This document shows, piece after piece, positions 57,047 through 64,000 of a stretch of DNA of 64,000 nucleotides. A program made the translations under genes and the position numbers. Below the pieces are notes generated by a model. That model worked only from the letters and a program-made list of their open reading frames with translations, made no database searches and had not been told where the DNA came from. The DNA is from Streptomyces rubiginosohelvolus (lineage in GTDB: Bacteria; Actinomycetota; Actinomycetes; Streptomycetales; Streptomycetaceae), in assembly GCF_014649875.1 (NCBI RefSeq), contig NZ_BMTW01000015.1, positions 62,001-126,000 of the forward strand, in the 5' to 3' direction. Numbering within the stretch: position 1 is the first letter of the stretch; each line of letters opens with the position of its first letter.

Positions 57047-59217
57047 GCATTCCCGCCCAGGCGTCCGGAGAGCCGGACGCGGAACCCGACGGCCCCGAGG
57101 GCCGGCTCCGGAGATTCGCCAGAATCTGGAGCCGCGCCATCTTCCCCCTGACGGCCACCTCCCTCACCCGGCCGGAGTTCGAACAGCACCTGCTGCCCCT
57201 GGCACGCGAGCTGAACGGCATCCTGCACGCCCACCCCTTCGACGCCTCGCCCGCCCAGCGGATCGGCGCGGCCCTGATCGACGCGCACTGCACCGATCCG
57301 GACGCCCTCAGCTCCACGCTCGGCGTCGTCGACTCCTATCTCGTCCTCTACTGCGGCGGCAACGGACCCGGCCCGCTGTCCACCGAGGACGGCCGGGCCC
57401 GCTGCGCCCGGATCCAGCACACGCTGGCCGCCGGGTTCACCGGCGCCCTGCGCGAGCGCACGCTCGCCGAGCAGGAGGCCATCGCCCGCTCGGCGCTGAC
57501 GGCCCGTTCGCACGCCGAAGAGGCCCTGCACGCCACCGAGGCCCGGTTCCGCGCGGTCTTCAAGGACGCCGCCATCGGCATCGGCATCGCGGACCTGGAC
57601 GGCAACATCCTGGAGATCAACGACACGCTCACCAGGATGTTCGGCGGCCTCGAACACCACGTCCGCAGCCACAAGGTGAACGAGTGGGTCCACCCCGAGG
57701 ACTCGCCCCAGGTGTGGAAGTACTACGACGAGCTGGTACGCGGCGAACGCGAGCACTACCGGGTCGAGAAGGCGTACTACCGCAACGACGGCACCGTCCT
57801 GTGGACCAACCTCACCGTCTCGCTGCTGCGCGACTCCGAGGGCCGCCCCGAGTACCAGCTCGCGCTGATGGAGGACACCACCGAGCGCCGGCTGCTCAAC
57901 CTGCGGCTGCGGTACGAGGCCACCCACGACGCGCTCACCGGCCTGCCCAACCGGACCCTGTTCTTCGAGCGCCTGGAGAAGGCCCTCACCGCCCAGGACG
58001 GCGTCCGCTTCGGTCTCTGCTACCTCGACCTCGACGGCTTCAAGGCCATCAACGACAGCCTCGGCCACGCCGCCGGCGACCGCCTGCTGGTCGAGGTCGC
58101 CGACCGGCTCCAGAGCTGCGCCACCGCGCGCGGCGAGATGGTCGCCCGGCTCGGCGGCGACGAGTTCGTCGCCCTGACCACCGGGCCGGACACGGCCGAG
58201 GAGGTGCACGAACTGGCCGGCCGGATCCTGAACGCGCTCGCCACCCCGATCCGCCTCGACGGGCGCGAGCTCTCCGTCCGGGGCTCGATCGGCATCGTCG
58301 AAGGGCCGTCCGGGGAGCGCAGCGCCGCCGAGGTGCTGCGCAGCGCCGACATCACGATGTACCGGGCCAAGGCGGCGGGCGGCAACCGCTTCCAGCTCGC
58401 GGACGCGGAGGCCGACGCGCGCGCCATCACCCGGCACGGGCTGACCACCGCCCTCCCGGCGGCCCTGGACCGGGGCGAGTTCTTCATCGAGTACCAGCCG
58501 CTCGTGCACCTGGGCGACGGCACGGTGCACGGCGCGGAGGCGCTCGTACGGTGGTGCCATCCGCAGCACGGGGTGCTCGGCCCCGACCGGTTCATCCCGC
58601 TCGCCGAGCACACCGGCCTCATCGTGCCGCTCGGCCGCTGGGTGCTGGAGGAGTCCGTACGGCAGGCGAACTTCTGGCAGGAGCGGCACAGCGACGGCGG
58701 CCCGCTGCGGATCAACGTCAACCTGTCGCCGACCCAGCTGCACCATCCCCGGCTGGTCGCGGAGACGGTCGACGTGCTGGAACGTTCCGGTCTGGAGCCG
58801 GGAGCGCTCTGCCTGGAAGTGACCGAGTCGGCCCTGATCGGCGCAGACGACGATCTCCTCAAGCCGCTGCGGCAGTTGGCGGAGATGGGCGTCGACATCG
58901 CGCTCGACGACTTCGGCACGGGCTACTCGAACCTGGCGAACCTGCGCCGACTGCCGGTGAGCGTGCTCAAGCTGGACCGTTCCTTCACCCGGGGCATGCA
59001 GCAGCATCCGGCGGACCCGGTTGATCTGAAGATCGTCGAGGGCATCGTGTCGCTGGCCCACAGCCTGGAGCTGGCCGTCACGGTGGAGGGCGTGGAGACG
59101 GGCGCGCAGGCCGAGCAGCTGCGCCGGATCGGCTGCGACACCGCCCAGGGCTGGTACTACGCCCGCCCCGGGGCCCCGGACCGCATCCACTCCCTGCTGC
59201 TGGCGGACGCGGTCTGA
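57043..59217 (+). CDS. PAS-GGDEF-EAL cyclic-di-GMP protein
   Basis: 724 residues from GTG 57043, coupled to the methyltransferase (GTGA). N-terminal helical region (about 1-165), PAS (about 175-290), GGDEF (about 300-460; RLGGDEFVAL) and EAL (about 470-720; GAEALVRW, NVNLSP, LEVTES, DDFGTGYS, KLDRSF, VEGVET). All catalytic motifs of both synthase and phosphodiesterase are retained, so it may be bifunctional. The inhibitory RxxD site expected before GGDEF is absent. Streptomyces use c-di-GMP to time development through BldD. Confidence 0.93.
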   Translation: MSIPAQASGEPDAEPDGPEGRLRRFARIWSRAIFPLTATSLTRPEFEQHLLPLARELNGILHAHPFDASPAQRIGAALIDAHCTDPDALSSTLGVVDSYLVLYCGGNGPGPLSTEDGRARCARIQHTLAAGFTGALRERTLAEQEAIARSALTARSHAEEALHATEARFRAVFKDAAIGIGIADLDGNILEINDTLTRMFGGLEHHVRSHKVNEWVHPEDSPQVWKYYDELVRGEREHYRVEKAYYRNDGTVLWTNLTVSLLRDSEGRPEYQLALMEDTTERRLLNLRLRYEATHDALTGLPNRTLFFERLEKALTAQDGVRFGLCYLDLDGFKAINDSLGHAAGDRLLVEVADRLQSCATARGEMVARLGGDEFVALTTGPDTAEEVHELAGRILNALATPIRLDGRELSVRGSIGIVEGPSGERSAAEVLRSADITMYRAKAAGGNRFQLADAEADARAITRHGLTTALPAALDRGEFFIEYQPLVHLGDGTVHGAEALVRWCHPQHGVLGPDRFIPLAEHTGLIVPLGRWVLEESVRQANFWQERHSDGGPLRINVNLSPTQLHHPRLVAETVDVLERSGLEPGALCLEVTESALIGADDDLLKPLRQLAEMGVDIALDDFGTGYSNLANLRRLPVSVLKLDRSFTRGMQQHPADPVDLKIVEGIVSLAHSLELAVTVEGVETGAQAEQLRRIGCDTAQGWYYARPGAPDRIHSLLLADAV

Positions 59218-59223
59218 GCGGTT

Positions 59224-59247
59224 GCCGGGCGGGGGACCCCGCCCGGC
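59224..59247. terminator. Hairpin between GGDEF-EAL and LysR genes
   Basis: Stem of nine or more GC pairs (GCCGGGCGG with CCGCCCGGC, 59224-59232 with 59239-59247) between two convergent genes. Confidence 0.65.
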
Positions 59248-59260
59248 TGCCGGGCCCACG

Positions 59261-60157
59261 TCAGCCGGGTACCGGCCGGTGCTCCAGCAGCATCCGCTGG
59301 AGTTCGCGCGCGGCCCGGGGCGGGTCCACGTCGCTGCGGTGCGCCAGCGCGATCGTGCGCCGCAGCCCGCCCCCGGCCAGCGTGGTCCTGCGCAGGTCGT
59401 GGCCCGCCCGGGCGGCGACCATGCTCGGCACCACGGCGATGCCGAGCCCCGCCCGTACGAAACCGAGCACCGCGTCCATCTCGCCGCCCTCGACGGTGAA
59501 CGTCGGCTCGAAGCCCTCCGCGCGGCACGCGGCGAGTGTCAGCTCCCGCAGGTTGTACCCGTGCCGGAACATCACGAGCGGCGCCCCCTCCAGATCCGCG
59601 ATCCGGATCGAGCCGCCCCGTCCCGGCGGAGGCTCCGTCGCCGCTGAGACCACCACCAGGTCCTCCCGCAGCAGCTCCACCGTGGTCAGCACGGGCGAGG
59701 CGGCCGGCAACGGCAGCACCACCAGCGCCAGGTCGAGCGCCCCGCGCGCCAGCTGACGTACGAGATCGTGCGAGCCGCCCTCCTCCAGCAGCAGCCGCAC
59801 CCCCGGATGCCGGTCGTGGAAGGCGCGCAGCAGGTCCGGCAGCAGCCCGGTGCACAGGCTGGGCGTCGCTCCGAGACGCACCCGGCCGCTGCGCAGCGAG
59901 ACCAGCTCCTGGACCTCGTGGCGCGCGGTCTCCGCGTCGGCGAGGATCCGCCGGGCCAGCGGCAGCAGCGCCTCACCGGCGTCGGTGAGGGTGATGTTGC
60001 CCCGGGCCCGGCTGAACAGATCCGCGCCCAGCTCCGCCTCCAGCGCCCGGATCTGCTGGGAGAGCGAGGGCTGCGACACATGCACCGCCTCGGCGGCCCG
60101 GGTGAAGTGCCGGGCCTCGGCGACGGCCACGAAGTACGTGAGCTGCTGGAAGTGCAT
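59261..60157 (-). CDS. LysR-family transcriptional regulator
   Basis: 298 residues from ATG 60157. N-terminal HTH (FVAVAEARHFTRAAEAVHVSQPSLSQQIRALEAELGADLFSR) and a LysR substrate domain. It is divergent from sdhC with an ATAG-N7-CTAT box between them, so control of succinate dehydrogenase is likely. The ligand is unknown. Confidence 0.92.
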   Translation of the reverse strand: MHFQQLTYFVAVAEARHFTRAAEAVHVSQPSLSQQIRALEAELGADLFSRARGNITLTDAGEALLPLARRILADAETARHEVQELVSLRSGRVRLGATPSLCTGLLPDLLRAFHDRHPGVRLLLEEGGSHDLVRQLARGALDLALVVLPLPAASPVLTTVELLREDLVVVSAATEPPPGRGGSIRIADLEGAPLVMFRHGYNLRELTLAACRAEGFEPTFTVEGGEMDAVLGFVRAGLGIAVVPSMVAARAGHDLRRTTLAGGGLRRTIALAHRSDVDPPRAARELQRMLLEHRPVPG

Positions 60158-60179
60158 ACGCCGACGATAAACCTCACCG

Positions 60180-60194
60180 ATAGGCACTGCCTAT
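60180..60194. promoter_or_regulatory. LysR-type box between the LysR and sdhC genes
   Basis: ATAGGCACTGCCTAT has 6-bp arms and a 3-bp centre; it fits both T-N11-A and ATAG-N7-CTAT patterns of LysR-family sites. It is 23 bp from the LysR start and 60 bp from sdhC. Confidence 0.65.
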
Positions 60195-60253
60195 GGAGAT
60201 CAGCCAGACCATGTCTTGGACTGATCGGGCCCTCCGCCCCTACCGTCGTGTCC

Positions 60254-60958
60254 ATGGCATTGGCAACGCGGACGGACCGACGGCCGTCGATGACGCGTAC
60301 GCTCTGGGACTCGACCGTCGGCAAGAAGACGATCATGGCCGTGACCGGTCTGGTCATGCTCGGATATCTCGTCGCCCACATGGTGGGCAACCTGAAGATC
60401 TTCTTCGGACCCGGTGAGTTCGACGGGTACGCCCACTGGCTGCGCACCATGGGCGAACCGGTCCTGCACTACGAGTGGGCGCTCTGGATCGTCCGTGTGG
60501 GGCTCGTGGCCGCCGTCGTGCTGCACGGCGTCTCGGCGTACCAGCTGAGCCGCCGCGACATCAAGGCGCGCCCGGCCAAGTACGTCCACAAAAAGCCCCG
60601 CGCGAGCTACGCCACCCGGACCATGCGCTGGGGCGGCATCATCCTCGCGCTCTTCATCGTCTGGCACATCCTCGACCTGACGACCGGCACCGTGCACACG
60701 AGCTTCGAGGCCGGGCACCCCTACCAGAACGTCATCGACACCTTCTCCACCTGGTACGGCAACGTCATCTACATCGTCGCGGTGCTCGCCATGGGCCTCC
60801 ACGTCCAGCACGGATTCTGGAGCGCCGCACAGACCCTCGGCGTCGGCAACGCGACCCGCGACCGCATCCTGAAGACCCTCGCCAACGTCCTCGCGGCGGT
60901 GCTGACCCTGGGCTTCGTCTCCGTACCCGTCGCCGTCATGACCGGAGTGGTGAGCTGA
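60254..60958 (+). CDS. sdhC: Succinate dehydrogenase cytochrome b subunit
   Basis: 234 residues from ATG 60254; no clear ribosome-binding site, so possibly leaderless. Five membrane helices with candidate heme His in YLVAHMVGNL, VLHGVSAY, VWHILDL and GLHVQHGF: the single-chain, di-heme cytochrome of the type B fumarate reductase/succinate dehydrogenase class, so no sdhD is needed. It anchors SdhA and SdhB and passes electrons to quinone. One base separates it from sdhA. Confidence 0.92.
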   Translation: MALATRTDRRPSMTRTLWDSTVGKKTIMAVTGLVMLGYLVAHMVGNLKIFFGPGEFDGYAHWLRTMGEPVLHYEWALWIVRVGLVAAVVLHGVSAYQLSRRDIKARPAKYVHKKPRASYATRTMRWGGIILALFIVWHILDLTTGTVHTSFEAGHPYQNVIDTFSTWYGNVIYIVAVLAMGLHVQHGFWSAAQTLGVGNATRDRILKTLANVLAAVLTLGFVSVPVAVMTGVVS

Positions 60959-60959
60959 C

Positions 60960-62905
<1,946 letters not shown>

Positions 62906-62909
<4 letters not shown>

Positions 62910-63652
62910 AGCTCACCCTGCGCGTCTGGCGTCAGCGCAACGCCCAAGAGCCCGGCGCCATGGCCACCTACGAAGTCGACAACATCTCCGCCGACATGTC
63001 GTTCCTGGAGATGCTCGACACCCTCAACGAGGAACTCACCCTCGCCGGGGAGGAGCCCGTCGCCTTCGACCACGACTGCCGCGAGGGTATCTGCGGAGCG
63101 TGCAGCCTCGTCATCAACGGCGACGCCCACGGCCCGGAGCGCACCACCACCTGCCAGCTCCACATGCGGTCCTTCGCCGACGGCGACACGATCGACATCG
63201 AGCCCTGGCGCGCCTCCGCCTTCCCGGTCATCAAGGACCTGGTCGTGGACCGTTCCTCGTTCGACCGGATCATCCAGTCCGGCGGTTACATCTCCGCCCC
63301 CACCGGCACCGCTCCGGACGCCCACGCCACCCCGGTGCCCAAGCCGGACGCCGACTTCGCCTTCGAGCACGCCGAGTGCATCGGCTGCGGAGCCTGCGTC
63401 GCCGCCTGCCCCAACGGCTCGGCGATGCTCTTCACCTCGGCGAAGGTCAACCACCTCAACGTCCTGCCGCAGGGCGCCCCCGAACGCGAGACCCGCGTCC
63501 TCGACATGGTGGCCCAGATGGACGAGGAGGGCTTCGGCGGCTGCACCCTGACCGGCGAATGCGCCACGGCCTGCCCGAAGGGCATCCCGCTGCCGTCGAT
63601 CGCCGCGATGAACAAGGAGTGGCTGCGGGCGACCCGCAAAGTCCGCCGCTGA
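62906..63652 (+). CDS. sdhB: Succinate dehydrogenase iron-sulfur subunit
   Basis: 248 residues. Three cluster sites: CREGICGACSLVING ([2Fe-2S]), CIGCGACVAACPNGS ([4Fe-4S]) and CTLTGECATACPKGI (third cluster). It carries electrons from SdhA to the cytochrome subunit. Last gene of the operon, closed by a strong terminator. Confidence 0.95.
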
Positions 63653-63662
63653 CAAGGCGAGT

Positions 63663-63706
63663 CGATCCCGTACGGCTCCGATCACGTCCGGAGCCGTACG
63701 GGATCG
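63663..63706. terminator. Terminator of the sdhCAB operon
   Basis: A perfect 18-bp stem (63663-63680 with 63689-63706; core GATCCCGTACGGCTCCG) and 8-nt loop, 10 bp after the sdhB stop. The convergent UvrA-like gene ends 7 bp away, so it can serve both. Confidence 0.88.
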
Positions 63707-63712
63707 GCGCTG

Positions 63713-64000
63713 TCACCTGCCCAGCGCCCTGGCCAGATACGGGGCCGTACGGCTTCCGGCGCTACGCGCCACCTCGGCGGGGGTGCCGGCAGCGACGATC
63801 CGGCCGCCCCGGTCCCCGCCCTCCGGGCCCAGGTCGATGACCTGGTCCGCGCCCGCCACCACGGCCATGTCGTGCTCCACGACCACCACCGTGCTCCCGC
63901 CGTCGACCAATGCGTGCAACTGCCGCATCAGCACTTCCACATCGGCCGGATGCAGCCCCGTCGTCGGCTCGTCCAGCAGGTACAGCGTGTGCCCGCGCCG
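63713..64000 (-). CDS. UvrA-like ATPase, C-terminal end only
   Basis: 95 visible C-terminal residues; the start is beyond the right edge. Walker B LYLLDEPTTGLHPADVEVL and the following VEHDMAVVAGADQVIDLGPEGGDRGG are typical of UvrA. The short C-terminal tail and neighbourhood suggest a UvrA paralogue of the drug-resistance type (like DrrC or UvrA2), not the housekeeping uvrA, but that needs the missing part. Confidence 0.85.
   Translation of the reverse strand, partial: RRGHTLYLLDEPTTGLHPADVEVLMRQLHALVDGGSTVVVVEHDMAVVAGADQVIDLGPEGGDRGGRIVAAGTPAEVARSAGSRTAPYLARALGR

Overview
The window is a gene-dense, very high-GC stretch of an actinomycete chromosome, almost certainly Streptomyces. The GC-rich third codon positions create long antisense frames. 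GTG and TTG starts are common, terminators are long perfect GC hairpins, and the gene families are typical of Streptomyces (DUF1996, DUF574-type methyltransferase, SpoIIE phosphatases, class F sortase, ECF41 sigma factor, ABC sugar importers without their own ATPase). I found no tRNA, rRNA, insertion sequence, CRISPR array or prophage, and no recognisable secondary-metabolite cluster. The window cuts two genes: an ABC ATPase at the left edge and a UvrA-like ATPase at the right edge.

Left third (1-21.8 kb). After the ABC ATPase come an ECF41-type sigma factor divergent from a small membrane protein, a PPOX flavoprotein and a lipoprotein. A polymer-degradation neighbourhood follows: a secreted S1 protease, a secreted DUF1996 protein and a secreted glycosidase with a discoidin-like domain. 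Each of these three has the palindrome GAGAGCGCTCTC upstream. The same palindrome precedes a LacI-family gene at 19.0 kb, so these four genes look like one regulon. Between them lies a sugar-uptake operon (binding protein, two permeases, GH1 beta-glucosidase) divergent from a ROK regulator with its own AT-rich inverted repeat. Also here are a small protein resembling EF-G domain IV, a Nudix hydrolase, a lytic transglycosylase/LysM/M23 wall hydrolase and a DMT transporter.

Middle (22-48 kb). This part is dominated by signalling. It holds a STAS protein, a MarR regulator, three SpoIIE-type phosphatases, an anti-sigma-type ATPase, a CHASE3 kinase overlapping its response regulator, and a SigB-type sigma factor, which together look like a stress partner-switching hub. 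Next come an unusual SDR protein with a zinc ribbon, a 58-residue orphan peptide gene, a lipase maturation factor homologue, a YndJ/DUF1990 pair with two TetR-like operators, a DUF6777 lipoprotein, a WS/DGAT acyltransferase and an Fpg/Nei glycosylase. A carboxylate symporter is flanked by a LytTR regulator and a LytS-like kinase, followed by an ECF sigma factor with a stand-alone zinc anti-sigma domain.

Right part (48-64 kb). This holds cell-envelope genes (CapA-like lipoprotein, polysaccharide deacetylase, class F sortase with two exported C-terminally anchored proteins, DUF4239 protein, a polyproline protein and a repeat lipoprotein). A methyltransferase gene is translationally coupled to a PAS-GGDEF-EAL protein. 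A LysR regulator is divergent from a compact sdhCAB operon closed by an 18-bp hairpin. Start codons were chosen by ribosome-binding site where possible, and alternatives are given where the choice is weak.
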